64,000 bases of DNA from Streptomyces sp. NBC_01335 (lineage in GTDB: Bacteria; Actinomycetota; Actinomycetes; Streptomycetales; Streptomycetaceae). The notes under the pieces were generated by a model that worked only from the letters and a program-made list of their open reading frames with translations, did no database searches and was not told the DNA's origin. Positions 1 through 8,443 of the stretch are shown here, piece after piece. A program made the translations under genes and the position numbers. The DNA lies in contig NZ_CP108370.1 in the NCBI RefSeq assembly GCF_035953295.1, forward strand, positions 1,488,001-1,552,000. The letters run 5' to 3'. Numbering within the stretch: the stretch's first letter is position 1; each line of letters starts with the position of its first letter.

Positions 1-163
1 GCTGGAGGCGATGCGGCACGTGCTGGACCGCTTCGACTACCCGGGCAAGGACGCCTCCGTGGTCGGCACGCCGGACCCGCTGGTCGTCGGCCCGGCGTCC
101 CGGCTCTTCGAGGAGGGCGAGATGGACGCCCGGCTGCTCGCCCCGAGGCCGCCGAGGGGCTGA
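1..163 (+). CDS. C-terminal end of an unrecognised protein (cut by window edge)
   Basis: The frame entering at base 2 stays open to a TGA at 161-163, so about 53 C-terminal residues are visible. They contain the stretch VVGTPDPLVVGPASRLFEEG and end in RPPRG. Codon use (G/C in third position) matches the neighbours, so this looks like a real gene end rather than a shadow. I do not recognise the family from this fragment. A strong hairpin terminator follows at 248-281, which supports a transcript ending here. Confidence 0.6.
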   Translation, partial: LEAMRHVLDRFDYPGKDASVVGTPDPLVVGPASRLFEEGEMDARLLAPRPPRG

Positions 164-247
164 GGGTGCTCGGCAGCTCCCGTCACGGGTGAGCCGTGCG
201 GACCCGAGCGGGAGAGCGCCGGCGTCCGCAGCGTCCCATGAGAACAA

Positions 248-281
248 CCGAGGGCCCCACCGGTGTCGGTGGGGCCCTCGG
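248..281 (+). terminator. Intrinsic terminator hairpin
   Basis: A perfect 15-bp stem (CCGAGGGCCCCACCG and its complement) closes on a GTGT loop, about 85 bases after the stop of the partial gene. There is no T-tract, which is usual for Streptomyces terminators. Confidence 0.8.
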
Positions 282-710
282 TCACGCATGCCATCGGGCC
301 TCGGAGAGGGGGCCACCCTCCCGGAGAGCCCGATGATGCTGGAAGTCCGGGCGAGTTCAAGGCCCATGTCCAACGCGACTATGTAACCGTGCCTACCGGC
401 GAGTTATGCCGTAAACCGAGGTGATTGCACTCAGTGCCACCCCGGAAGCCGTACTTCTGGGGCAAAGACGGTCCGGAAACAAGTGTTCCCCCGGAGCACG
501 GGGACGGGGGGTGAGGGCTGCGGTGTTCGATGATCCATTTCTCTCGATTACGACCCGATTCCCCTACGCATAGGGGTTGTTAGAGCCGCCCCTCCGGGGT
601 CTGTACAGTCTTTCGATACCGGTCGCGGGCGACCTCCCCCCAACAGGGGTGCGGCCGCTGCGTGCTGGCAGTCCGAAGAGTTCACCGGCGGTCTCCGGCC
701 CCGCGCCGGG

Positions 711-773
711 CTCGGCGGTCCATCCCCTCGCCAGGGACGGACCGCCGAGCAGTCGACCGCCCCTTTCAAGGGG
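711..773 (+). promoter_or_regulatory. Structured 5' leader with RBS-occluding hairpin
   Basis: An 11-bp perfect stem (711-721 with 739-749), extended by an inner TCCC/GGGA stem, lies 30 bases upstream of the GTG start at 779. Right after it, CCCCT (760-764) can pair with AGGGG (769-773), which contains the likely Shine-Dalgarno of the next gene. The two hairpins could set translation of the small membrane protein. This is inference from sequence complementarity only. Confidence 0.4.
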
Positions 774-778
774 TCCCC

Positions 779-1027
779 GTGTCCTTACCCGTACTCGTGA
801 CCGTCGCGGTGTTGTTCCTCATCGTCTTCGCGGCCGTCTGTTTCACCGCGTTCCACCTCAAGGTGACGCCCGTGCGCGTCGCGGCCGTCATCATCGCGAT
901 GGGCACACTGGTCACCGCGATGGCGCCAGTCGTCCGTCTCCTCACCGAACCCCGGCAGCCGGCACCCCTCGCGGCCCCGGCTCCCCCCGTACCCGGCTTC
1001 CGACAGTCGCCCGGAAGAGGAGTCTGA
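779..1027 (+). CDS. Small two-helix membrane protein
   Basis: This 82-residue protein starts with GTG at 779, preceded by AAGGGG at 768-773. Residues 1-20 (LPVLVTVAVLFLIVFAAVCF) and about 33-50 (VAAVIIAMGTLVTAMAPVV) are two hydrophobic spans, followed by a short proline-rich tail. It resembles small SpdA/SpdB-like membrane proteins only in general shape, and I cannot assign a function. The stop is one base before the ATG of the Crp-type regulator, so the two are almost certainly co-transcribed and probably translationally coupled. That suggests the pair works together, for example as a membrane partner of the regulator. An upstream ATG at 662 is in frame, but it lies ahead of the leader hairpins and has no ribosome site. 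Confidence 0.7.
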   Translation: MSLPVLVTVAVLFLIVFAAVCFTAFHLKVTPVRVAAVIIAMGTLVTAMAPVVRLLTEPRQPAPLAAPAPPVPGFRQSPGRGV

Positions 1028-1028
1028 C

Positions 1029-1763
1029 ATGGCGCCCAACCGCCCCTTCTCCGAAATCCGGCCGCGCCGCGCCGGCGTCGAGGTACGCCTCACCCGGTAC
1101 TTCCATTCCAAGGGCGTCGGTGTCGAAGCGGCAGCAGCCCTCGCCGGCAGCAGTCGGCTCCACCGGCACGCCCGGCAGAGCGGGACGCTCGACCGCAATG
1201 CCATCGAGATCGTCGTGTCCGGCGTGGCGTCCGAAGGCGGCCGCCTGTGGGGGCCGGAACGCTGGCTCGGCGACATCGACCTGTTCCGCGAGTTCTCGAC
1301 GGTCGTGCGCCTGTGGGTCGACTTCCTGTGCACCACGCGAACGATCCGGATCCCCCGCGACGTGCTGCGCAGTTGGGCCATGCGGGACCTGAGCGTCCAG
1401 CGGATGCTGAACCAGTCACTGGTCCACCAACTCCGCATCCACGACATGGTGTACGGCCTGGACGCGCGCCCGACGGCTTCCCGCCTCGCGCAGCTCATCC
1501 ACTACCTCGCCCATCAGGCTCCCGATCTGGAGGAGGCCCGGCTGCTGCCCTTCGCGGAGGGCCGGTTGCACGGCCCCACGCAGAAGCACCTCGCCGACGC
1601 GCTGGGCGTGAGTCTGGCTTCGATCGAGAAGAGCATGAGCCACCTGCGCACGATCGGCGCACTCGCGTCCTCCGGCAAGGGGCGCGCCAATCGCGCATAC
1701 ACCATCCTGGACGCGGACTTGCTCCACCTCGTGGCCACCGGGACGGAACCGACCGCCACGTAG
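1029..1763 (+). CDS. Crp/Fnr-type helix-turn-helix regulator
   Basis: This 244-residue protein begins with an ATG one base after the stop of the small membrane protein. The C-terminal third reads like a Crp/Fnr winged helix: a segment around residues 185-215 (GPTQKHLADALGVSLASIEK followed by SMSHLRTIGAL) matches the helix-turn-helix plus wing, and a basic patch GKGRANRAY follows. The N-terminal part is about the size of a cyclic-nucleotide-binding barrel, but I do not see the classic RxA cAMP-contact motif, so the ligand is unknown. Such proteins occur in many Streptomyces as orphan regulators. Targets cannot be named from sequence. A strong hairpin terminator follows at 1775. Confidence 0.75.
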   Translation: MAPNRPFSEIRPRRAGVEVRLTRYFHSKGVGVEAAAALAGSSRLHRHARQSGTLDRNAIEIVVSGVASEGGRLWGPERWLGDIDLFREFSTVVRLWVDFLCTTRTIRIPRDVLRSWAMRDLSVQRMLNQSLVHQLRIHDMVYGLDARPTASRLAQLIHYLAHQAPDLEEARLLPFAEGRLHGPTQKHLADALGVSLASIEKSMSHLRTIGALASSGKGRANRAYTILDADLLHLVATGTEPTAT

Positions 1764-1774
1764 CGCGTCAGCAA

Positions 1775-1808
1775 TGTTGCCCCGGGAGCACCTTCACCCG
1801 GGGCAACA
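1775..1808 (+). terminator. Intrinsic terminator hairpin
   Basis: A perfect 12-bp stem (TGTTGCCCCGGG and its complement) with a 10-base loop begins 12 bases after the stop of the Crp-type regulator. Confidence 0.8.
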
Positions 1809-1934
1809 CGCCCCCCTGTCTGGGGGCGCCTCCCCTCCAAGGACCGCGCCCGCATCACCTCCGCGCACCACCGGCACAACGCCGGGCGACCGGATTCCGA
1901 CGGGGCGGCGAACTTCTGCCTTTCGTGGGCCAGT

Positions 1935-1949
1935 TGACCGTACCGGTCA
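1935..1949 (+). promoter_or_regulatory. Inverted repeat ahead of phoD
   Basis: TGACCG, spacer TAC, CGGTCA forms a 15-base dyad ending 16 bases before the GTG start of the phosphatase gene. It looks like a repressor-type operator (TetR-like arms). I see no clear PhoP box (repeated GTTCA-type motifs) in this promoter region. Confidence 0.4.
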
Positions 1950-1964
1950 GTAGCGTGTGCGCCC

Positions 1965-3611
1965 GTGACCACACAACACGCTCCCGCACCCAGCCGTCGT
2001 ACGGTCGTCAGGGCGGCCGCCGCGACGGCCGTCGCCGCCCCCGTCCTCCTCGGCGCGACCGCCGCCCGGGCCTCCGCCGGACCGGTCTTCCTGCACGGTG
2101 TCGCCTCCGGCGATCCGCTCCCCGACGGCGTCCTCCTGTGGACCCGCGTCACGCCCTCCCCGGACGCCGTGCCCGGCTCCGGACGGGGCGCGGACACCGA
2201 GATCGGCTGGGAGATCGCCGAGGACAGGGCGTTCTCCCGTACGGTCGCCGCCGGTACGTCCCTCGCCCGGGCCGCGTCCGACCACACCGTCAAGGCGGAC
2301 GTCCGGGGGCTGCGCCCGGCCACCGCCTACTGGTTCCGCTTCTCGGCCGCCGACGGGCAGGTCCTCTCCCCCGTCGGCCGCACCCGCACCGCGCCCGCCT
2401 CCGGTGCGGCGACGCCCGGCGTCCGCTTCGGCGTGGTCTCCTGCGCCAACTGGGAGGCCGGCTTCTTCTCCCCGTACCGGCACCTCGCGGCCCGCGCCGA
2501 CCTGGACGCCGTGCTGCACCTCGGGGACTACATCTACGAGTACGCGTCCGGCGGTTACGCCCACGGGGACACCGTCGTCCGCCCGCACTCCCCGCTGAAC
2601 GAGATCCTCACCCTGGCCGACTACCGCACGCGGCACGCCACGTACAAGACGGACGCCGACCTCCAGGCCCTGCACGCCGCGCACCCGGTGATCGCGATCT
2701 GGGACGACCACGAGTTCGCCGACGACGCGTGGTCCGGCGGGGCCGAGAACCACACCCCGGCGACCGAGGGCGTCTGGGCCGACCGGGTCGCGGCGGCCAA
2801 GCAGGCGTACTTCGAGTGGATGCCGGTCCGCGCCTCCACCGAGGGCACCGTCTACCGCCGCCTCTCCTTCGGCAGCCTCGCCGAACTGCACCTGCTCGAC
2901 CTGCGCAGCTTCCGTTCCGCGCAGGCGTCGGTCGGCAGCGGCTCGGTCGACGACCCGGAGCGTACGATCACCGGCCGGGCCCAACTGGACTGGCTGAAGG
3001 CCGGTCTCGCCGGGTCGGCGGCCACCTGGAAGCTGGTCGGGACGTCGGTGATGATCTCCCCGGTCGCCTTCGGCTCCGTCCCCGCCGACGTGCTCGCGCC
3101 CCTCGCCGAGCTGCTCGGTCTGCCCGGTGGCGGCCTCGCCGTCAACGTCGACCAGTGGGACGGCTACACCGACGACCGCAAGGAGCTGATCGACCACCTG
3201 CGGACCAGGTCGGTGACCAACACGGTCTTCCTGACCGGCGACATCCACATGGCGTGGGCCAACGACGTCCCGGTGAAGGCGGCGACGTACCCGTTGTCGG
3301 CCTCCGCCGCCACCGAGTTCGTGGTGACGTCGGTGACCTCGGACAACCTGGACGACATCCTGGGGGTCCCCCCGCAGACGGCCTCCGTGGTCGCCGCCCT
3401 GGCGGTGAAGGCCGCCAACCGCCATGTGAAGTGGGTCGACATGGACGGGCACGGCTACGGGGTCCTCGACGTGACCGCAGAACGTTCGCAGATGGACTAC
3501 TACGCGGTGTCCGACAAGACCCGCCAGGACGCCACGGCCGCCTGGGTCCGCTCGTACCGCACCCTCAACGGCACCCAGAAGGTCGAACGGGCCGACGCCC
3601 CGGTGCGCTGA
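1965..3611 (+). CDS. phoD: Secreted alkaline phosphatase, PhoD family
   Basis: This 548-residue protein starts with GTG at 1965. Its N-terminus carries a twin-arginine signal ([20 protein letters not shown]), pointing to Tat export of a folded metalloenzyme. Next come a PhoD N-terminal beta domain ([20 protein letters not shown]) and the metallophosphatase core, with motifs [27 protein letters not shown] and LTGDIHMAW supplying the metal-binding Asp, Tyr, His and Asn positions. PhoD enzymes are Ca/Fe-dependent phosphomonoesterases or diesterases that release phosphate outside the cell. Length and motif order fit the family well. The gene stands alone between two terminators. A dyad at 1935-1949 may regulate it. 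Confidence 0.93.
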   Translation: MTTQHAPAPSRRTVVRAAAATAVAAPVLLGATAARASAGPVFLHGVASGDPLPDGVLLWTRVTPSPDAVPGSGRGADTEIGWEIAEDRAFSRTVAAGTSLARAASDHTVKADVRGLRPATAYWFRFSAADGQVLSPVGRTRTAPASGAATPGVRFGVVSCANWEAGFFSPYRHLAARADLDAVLHLGDYIYEYASGGYAHGDTVVRPHSPLNEILTLADYRTRHATYKTDADLQALHAAHPVIAIWDDHEFADDAWSGGAENHTPATEGVWADRVAAAKQAYFEWMPVRASTEGTVYRRLSFGSLAELHLLDLRSFRSAQASVGSGSVDDPERTITGRAQLDWLKAGLAGSAATWKLVGTSVMISPVAFGSVPADVLAPLAELLGLPGGGLAVNVDQWDGYTDDRKELIDHLRTRSVTNTVFLTGDIHMAWANDVPVKAATYPLSASAATEFVVTSVTSDNLDDILGVPPQTASVVAALAVKAANRHVKWVDMDGHGYGVLDVTAERSQMDYYAVSDKTRQDATAAWVRSYRTLNGTQKVERADAPVR

Positions 3612-3637
3612 CTCCGGCGGACGGGACCGCCCGTCGT

Positions 3638-3669
3638 CGTCGCCCGCCCGCGGGCGCGGGCAGGCGACG
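3638..3669. terminator. Bidirectional terminator between convergent genes
   Basis: CGTCGCC (3638-3644) pairs with GGCGACG (3663-3669) around a GC-rich interior that can fold further. It sits between the phoD stop and the alcohol dehydrogenase stop. Confidence 0.5.
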
Positions 3670-3696
3670 GCCTCCCTCCACCGGAAGCCGACGGCC

Positions 3697-4776
3697 TCAG
3701 AAGGTGACCAGCGCCCGGCCGCCCTTGCCGGCGATCATGTTCTCGAAGGCGGCGGGGATGCCGTCGAGGGAGATCCGTTCGGTGACCATCGACGACACGT
3801 CGAAGCGGCCCGCACGGATGTGCTCGGCGAGCACCGGCAGGTCGCGTTCCGGGTCGCTGTTGCCGTAGACGCAGCCGGTCAGGGAGCGGCCCCAGTGGAA
3901 GATCTCCAGGGCGTTGAAGGTGACGTCCTGGTCCTTGGCGCCGATGCCGACGACGGTGGTGCGGCCGCCCCTGCGGGTGGACTCCCAGGCGGTACGGATG
4001 GTCTGCGCGCGGCCCACGCACTCCACGGCCACGTCCGCGCCCACCCCGTCGGTGAGCCCCCGGATCTCGCGCGGGGTGGTGGCGGAGGCGACGACGTAGT
4101 CGGTGGCGCCCGCCAGCCGGGCCAGCTCCTCCTTCTCCGGTGTGACGTCCACGGCGATGATCCGGGACGCCCCGGCGATGCGCGCCGACTGGAGCACGGC
4201 GAGGCCGACCCCGCCGATCCCGAACACGGCCACGGTCTCCCCGGCGCGTACCCGGGCGGAGTGGTGGACCGCGCCGTAGCCGGTGAGTACCGCGCAGCCG
4301 AGGAGGGCGGCGTCGGTGAGCGGGATGCCGGCCGGGGCGGGCAGCACGCAGTTCGCGGCGACGAGGGTCTCCTGCGCGAACGCGGCGACGTTCAGGCCGG
4401 GGTGGAGTTCGGTGCCGTCGGCGAGGCGGGCGTGGACGTTCGCGGCGCCCTTCAGCGCGTCGGCGCAGAGCCAGATCTCGCCGATCCGGCAGGGGTGACA
4501 ATTTCCGCAGGAGGGAGCCCAGTTGAGGACGACTCCGTCGCCGGCGGCGATGTGCTCGACGCCCTCGCCGACCTCCAGGACGGTGCCCGCGCCCTCGTGT
4601 CCGAGGACGCAGGGCACCGGCAGGCGCATGGTGCCGTTGCTCAGGGACAGGTCGGAGTGGCAGACCCCGGCGGCGGCCAGACTCACCCGCACCTGGCCCG
4701 GTCCGGTCTCCGGCAGTTCGATGTCGGTGATCTCCAACGGCGCCTGAACGGCGGGCAGTACGGCGGCGCGAACCAC
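3697..4776 (-). CDS. Zinc-dependent alcohol dehydrogenase (MDR family)
   Basis: This 359-residue medium-chain dehydrogenase is full length. Visible landmarks are the catalytic zinc ligands in GVCHSDL and GHEGAGTV, the structural zinc lobe CGNCHPC with a fourth Cys eight residues later (IWLC), and the NAD-binding Rossmann turn GIGGVGLAVLQ followed by an acidic VDV (NAD preference). It resembles class III-like (formaldehyde/S-hydroxymethyl-mycothiol type) alcohol dehydrogenases in zinc-lobe layout. It lies 141 bases downstream of an aldehyde dehydrogenase on the same strand, so the pair probably oxidises an alcohol through the aldehyde to an acid. The substrate is unknown. The shared upstream operator at 6415 suggests regulation as a catabolic unit. 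Confidence 0.9.
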   Translation of the reverse strand: MVRAAVLPAVQAPLEITDIELPETGPGQVRVSLAAAGVCHSDLSLSNGTMRLPVPCVLGHEGAGTVLEVGEGVEHIAAGDGVVLNWAPSCGNCHPCRIGEIWLCADALKGAANVHARLADGTELHPGLNVAAFAQETLVAANCVLPAPAGIPLTDAALLGCAVLTGYGAVHHSARVRAGETVAVFGIGGVGLAVLQSARIAGASRIIAVDVTPEKEELARLAGATDYVVASATTPREIRGLTDGVGADVAVECVGRAQTIRTAWESTRRGGRTTVVGIGAKDQDVTFNALEIFHWGRSLTGCVYGNSDPERDLPVLAEHIRAGRFDVSSMVTERISLDGIPAAFENMIAGKGGRALVTF

Positions 4777-4834
4777 GGACGGCTCCTCGTGTGGTCGGCC
4801 GGGCCCGGCGGGACCCGGCTGCGGGGTGGACTCG

Positions 4835-4927
4835 GAACTGGGCGGGACGGAGTCGGAACTGGGTGGGTGTCGGGAAGGGGCGGGTGCCAGAACTGGGTGG
4901 GCGCCAGAAAGGAGGTGTCAGAACTGG
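4835..4927. repeat. Short dispersed GAACTGG repeats
   Basis: GAACTGG occurs at 4835, 4856, 4890 and 4921, and the first three copies are followed by a G-rich run. This is the spacer between the aldehyde and alcohol dehydrogenase genes. The spacing (21, 34, 31 bases) is irregular, and I assign no function. Confidence 0.5.
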
Positions 4928-6312
4928 AGCGACTTCGTCTGGAGGTACTCGGCGAGACCGTGCGGGCCGAGCTCGCGGCCGACGCCGGACTGCTTGTAGC
5001 CGCCGAAGGGGGCCAGCGGGTTGAACCGGCCGCCGTTGATGTCGACCTGGCCGGTCTCCATCCGGCGGGCGAAGGCCACGGCCCGCTCGTCGTCGGCCGC
5101 CCAGACCGCGCCGGCCAGGCCGTAGACGGTGGCGTTGGCGATCCGGAGGGCGTCCTCCTCGTCCTCGTACCGGAGGATGGTGAGGACCGGGCCGAAGATC
5201 TCCTCCTGGGCGACGACCATGTCCGGGGTGACGTCGGCGAAGACGGTGGGGCTGACGTAATACCCTTCCTCGCGCGGGGAGTCGGGGCCTCCGGCGACGA
5301 GTCTGGCGCCCTCCGCCACACCCTTCTCGATGTAACTCCGCACCCGTGCTTGCTGCTTGGCGTTGACGACGGGGCCGATCCGCTCTCCGGGCACGTACTT
5401 GGCGACGGCCGCCGCGGCGAGCGCCACGGCCTCCTCGTACCGCTCCGCGTCCACCAGCATCCGGGTCCACGCGCTGCACGTCTGGCCGGAGTTGGACATC
5501 ACGTTGGCGACGCCGACGTTGACCGCCTTGGCGAGGTCGGCGCCCGGCAGGATGACGTTGGCGGACTTGCCGCCCAGCTCCAGCGCGACACGTTTGACGG
5601 CTCCGCTCGCGGTGGCGCCGATCGACCGGCCGACGGCGGTGGAGCCGGTGAAGGAGACGAGGTCGACCCCGGGGTGCTCGGCGAGCGCCTGGCCCGCGAC
5701 CGGGCCGAGCCCGGTGACCAGGTTGAAGACGCCGGCCGGGATCCCGGCCTGCTCGGTCGCCTCGGCGAAGAGCTGGGCGGTCAGCGGGGTGTCCTCGGCG
5801 GGCTTGAGGACGACCGTGCAGCCGGCGGCCAGCGCGGGGGCGACCTTGGCGACGATCTGGTGGAGCGGGTAGTTCCAGGGGGTGATGGCCCCGACGACCC
5901 CGACCGGCTCGTGCAGCACGGTGGAGTTGCCGAGCTTCTCCTCGAAGGCGTAGCCGGCGGCGATGTCGGCGTACGAACCGGCGACCAGCACCGGGACGCC
6001 CGCGTGCACGGTCTGCGAGAGCCGGAGCGGGGAGCCGAGTTCGGCCGTCACCGTCTCGGCGATCTCCTCCGCGCGGGCGGCGAGGACGTCGCGCAGGGCG
6101 GCGAGCCGTGCGGCCCGCTCGGCGGGCGGGGTGGCCGCCCAGCCGGGGAACGCGGCACGCGCGGCACGTACGGCGGCGTCCACGTCGGCGGCCGTACCGG
6201 CGGGCACATGGGCGATGACCTGCTCGTCGGCCGGGTTCACGACCGCGATGGCGTCGCGCCCCTCGGCGGGCCGCCACGCGCCGCCGATGTACATCCCGTC
6301 ATGGGCCTTCAT
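4918..6312 (-). CDS. NAD(P)-dependent aldehyde dehydrogenase
   Basis: I choose the ATG at 6312 (MKAHDGMYIGG) because GGAGGAAC lies just upstream. This gives 464 residues and leaves out a 15-residue in-frame extension. Family motifs are all present: the oxyanion-hole Asn in TPWNYPLHQ, the Rossmann FTGSTAVGRSIG, the catalytic-base region LELGGKSANVI, the catalytic Cys in SGQTCSAWTR, and EEIFGPVLTI near the end. The enzyme oxidises an aldehyde to the acid. It is followed by an alcohol dehydrogenase on the same strand. The ACTA/TAGT palindrome at 6415-6433, about 105 bases upstream, is the likely operator and recurs upstream of the acyl-CoA dehydrogenase at 56.6 kb. Confidence 0.92.
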   Translation of the reverse strand: MKAHDGMYIGGAWRPAEGRDAIAVVNPADEQVIAHVPAGTAADVDAAVRAARAAFPGWAATPPAERAARLAALRDVLAARAEEIAETVTAELGSPLRLSQTVHAGVPVLVAGSYADIAAGYAFEEKLGNSTVLHEPVGVVGAITPWNYPLHQIVAKVAPALAAGCTVVLKPAEDTPLTAQLFAEATEQAGIPAGVFNLVTGLGPVAGQALAEHPGVDLVSFTGSTAVGRSIGATASGAVKRVALELGGKSANVILPGADLAKAVNVGVANVMSNSGQTCSAWTRMLVDAERYEEAVALAAAAVAKYVPGERIGPVVNAKQQARVRSYIEKGVAEGARLVAGGPDSPREEGYYVSPTVFADVTPDMVVAQEEIFGPVLTILRYEDEEDALRIANATVYGLAGAVWAADDERAVAFARRMETGQVDINGGRFNPLAPFGGYKQSGVGRELGPHGLAEYLQTKSLQF

Positions 6313-6414
6313 GGCTGTTCCTCCCGGGCTTGCGGTACCTGCGTGCGGGCCGCCCACTGGCGTCGCCGGACCGGAGCGTCCGACGTCTCCGCGCGGCCTG
6401 GTCGTCCGAACCCC

Positions 6415-6433
6415 AAACTAGCGCTGTTAGTTT
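6415..6433 (-). promoter_or_regulatory. Palindromic operator ahead of aldehyde dehydrogenase
   Basis: AAACTA, seven bases, TAGTTT forms a dyad. The core ACTAGCGCTGTTAGT (6417-6431) matches 13 of 15 bases with a site upstream of the acyl-CoA dehydrogenase at 56702-56716. The arms look like a TetR-family operator; the regulator is not identified. Confidence 0.55.
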
Positions 6434-6605
6434 TTGCGCGCCAGAGCCGGTACGGACCGGGGGCCGGAGACGCGCGTCACGTCGGCGCGAGCCGCATACG
6501 GACAGGGGCGGGAACGCCGAGGGGCGGCGCTCTCCGGCTCGGTGCCGGATGACGCCGCCCTGGGGCGGAACGGGTTGCGGGCTGCGGCCCGCGTGGTCAC
6601 GGCGG

Positions 6606-7391
6606 TTACTTCGGGTCGGCGTTGAAGGTCGAGGTCGACCAGAGGTAGCCGAGGACCGAGAGGCCCAGGCACCAGGCGACGGCGATCCAGCCATTGTTGC
6701 CGATCTCGGTGCCGAGCAGGAGTCCGCGCAGGGTCTCGATCGCCGGGGTGAAGGGCTGGTACTCGGCGATCGGCTGGAACCAGCCGGGCATGGTGTCGAC
6801 GGGGACGAAGGCGCTGGAGAGGAGCGGCAGCAGGATCAGCGGCATCGCGTTGTTGCTCGCCGCCTCGACGGTCGGGCTGACCAGGCCCATGCCGACCGCG
6901 ATCCAGGTGAGCGCCAGAGCGAAGAGCACGAGCAGACCGAACGCCGCCAGCCACTCCAGGACGGTGGCGTCGGTGGACCGGAACCCGATGGCGACACCGA
7001 CGGCCCCGACGAGGACCACGCTGGCGACCGACTGCAGGACGCTGCCGACGACGTGTCCGACGAGGACCGATCCCCGGTGGATCGACATGGTGCGGAAGCG
7101 GGCGATGATGCCCTCGGTCATGTCCATGGAGACGGAGACCGCGCTGCCGACCACGGTGCTCCCGATGGTCATCAGCAGCAGGCCCGGGACGATGTAGGCG
7201 ATGTAGTCGGAGCGGTCCCCGCCGCCGATGCCCGCGCTCATGGTGTCGCCGAAGATGTAGACGAAGAGCAGCAACAGCATGATCGGCGTGAGCAGCAGGT
7301 TCAGGGTGAGCGAGGGGTAGCGCCGGGCGTGCAGCAGGTTGCGGCGCAGCATCGTGGACGAGTCGCGCACGGCGAGGGAGAGAGAGCTCAT
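6606..7391 (-). CDS. ABC-2 type exporter permease (DrrB-like)
   Basis: The start ATG at 7391 overlaps the stop of the ATPase gene by four bases (ATGA), giving a 261-residue protein instead of the longer open frame. It shows the ABC-2 pattern: a short cytoplasmic N-terminus with RRNLLHARRYPSLT, about six hydrophobic spans (for example LLLTPIMLLLLFVYIF and FGLLVLFALALTWIAVGMGL), and the conserved loop PLLLSSAFVP-like segment (LLPLLSSAFVPVDTMPGW). With the adjacent DrrA-type ATPase it should form a membrane exporter. Substrates of this class include anthracyclines, lipids and peptides, but none can be named here. Translational coupling implies fixed stoichiometry. Confidence 0.9.
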   Translation of the reverse strand: MSSLSLAVRDSSTMLRRNLLHARRYPSLTLNLLLTPIMLLLLFVYIFGDTMSAGIGGGDRSDYIAYIVPGLLLMTIGSTVVGSAVSVSMDMTEGIIARFRTMSIHRGSVLVGHVVGSVLQSVASVVLVGAVGVAIGFRSTDATVLEWLAAFGLLVLFALALTWIAVGMGLVSPTVEAASNNAMPLILLPLLSSAFVPVDTMPGWFQPIAEYQPFTPAIETLRGLLLGTEIGNNGWIAVAWCLGLSVLGYLWSTSTFNADPK

Positions 7392-8431
7392 CGGACTTCG
7401 TCCTCCTGGGAGTTGACCGACTGGGCCGGCGCGCCGGTCTGGTCGGACGGGGCGGTCTGGTGGGGGACGCGGGTGCCGCCGGTGAGGGCGAAGAACACGT
7501 CGTCGAGGTCGGGGGTGTGGACGGTGAGTTCGTCGGCTTCGACGTGGGCGGTGTCGAGGCGGTCGAGGATGGTGCGGAGTTCGCGCTGGCTGCCGTCGCT
7601 GAGGATCTGGAGGGCGAGGGCGTCGTCGTCGCGGGAGGCGTCGGGCAGGGCGGTGGCGGCTTCGCGGTAGGTGGTGGGGTCGGTGAAGCGGAGGCGGACG
7701 TGTCCGCCGGGGACGAGGCGCTTGAGTTCCTCGGCGGTGCCTTCGGCGGCGATCTTTCCGTCGTGGAGGACGGCGATGCGGTCGGCGAGTTCGTCGGCTT
7801 CGTCGAGGTACTGGGTGGTGAGGAAGACGGTGACGCCGCCGGTGACGAGTTCGCGGATGATGCCCCACATGGTGTGGCGGGAGCGGGGGTCGAGGCCGGT
7901 GGTGGGTTCGTCGAGGAAGATGATCCTCGGGTCGCCGACCAGGGTCATGGCGATGTCGAGGCGGCGTTTCATGCCGCCGGAGTAGGTGGAGGCGGGCTTC
8001 TGCGCCGCTTCGGTGAGGTCGAACCGCTCCAGCAGTTCGGCGGCGACGCGCTTGCCCTCCGCCTTGGGCAGGTGGTGGAGGTCGGCCATGAGGAGCATGT
8101 TCTCCTCGCCGGTGATCAGTCCGTCGACCGCGGAGAACTGTCCGGTGACCCCGATCGCGGCGCGTACCGCCTGCGGGGCGGTGGCCACGTCGTGGCCACC
8201 GACGCTCAGCTCGCCGGCCCCGGCGGTGATGAGGGTGGAGAGGATCTTGACGACGGTGGTCTTGCCGGCACCGTTCGGGCCGAGCAGGGAGAAGATCGTG
8301 CCTGCCGGGACGGCCAGGTCGACGCCGTCGAGGACGGTCTTGTCGCCGTAGGACTTGCGCAGACCCTTCGCCGCGATGGCCAGGCCGGCGGCGGGGAGGG
8401 CGGGGCTTGCGGGGTTCGCGGAGAGTGCCAT
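7388..8431 (-). CDS. ABC exporter ATP-binding protein (DrrA-like)
   Basis: This 347-residue ATPase has Walker A GPNGAGKTT, a Q-loop region (GVTGQFSAVDGLITG), ABC signature STYSGGMKRRLDIA, Walker B RIIFLDEPTTGLDP and an H-loop position occupied by Gln (LTTQYLDEAD), as is normal for the DrrA subfamily. A C-terminal regulatory domain with DDVFFALTG is also typical of daunorubicin-resistance ATPases. The ending overlaps the start of the permease. The DUF4097 gene lies 12 bases upstream on the same strand, so the order DUF4097-ATPase-permease is one operon, probably controlled by the divergent MarR/GbsR regulator. Confidence 0.93.
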   Translation of the reverse strand: MALSANPASPALPAAGLAIAAKGLRKSYGDKTVLDGVDLAVPAGTIFSLLGPNGAGKTTVVKILSTLITAGAGELSVGGHDVATAPQAVRAAIGVTGQFSAVDGLITGEENMLLMADLHHLPKAEGKRVAAELLERFDLTEAAQKPASTYSGGMKRRLDIAMTLVGDPRIIFLDEPTTGLDPRSRHTMWGIIRELVTGGVTVFLTTQYLDEADELADRIAVLHDGKIAAEGTAEELKRLVPGGHVRLRFTDPTTYREAATALPDASRDDDALALQILSDGSQRELRTILDRLDTAHVEADELTVHTPDLDDVFFALTGGTRVPHQTAPSDQTGAPAQSVNSQEDEVR

Positions 8432-8443
8432 GGGGGTGCTCCT

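Larger units (their letters stand above)
164..778. other. Intergenic region with terminator and structured 5' leader
   Basis: No convincing gene is seen in these 615 bases. The left part holds the terminator at 248-281. The right part (about 570-778) holds the leader of the small membrane protein gene, with two hairpins (711-749 and 760-773). Short open frames here have no ribosome site and no recognisable product. Confidence 0.5.
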
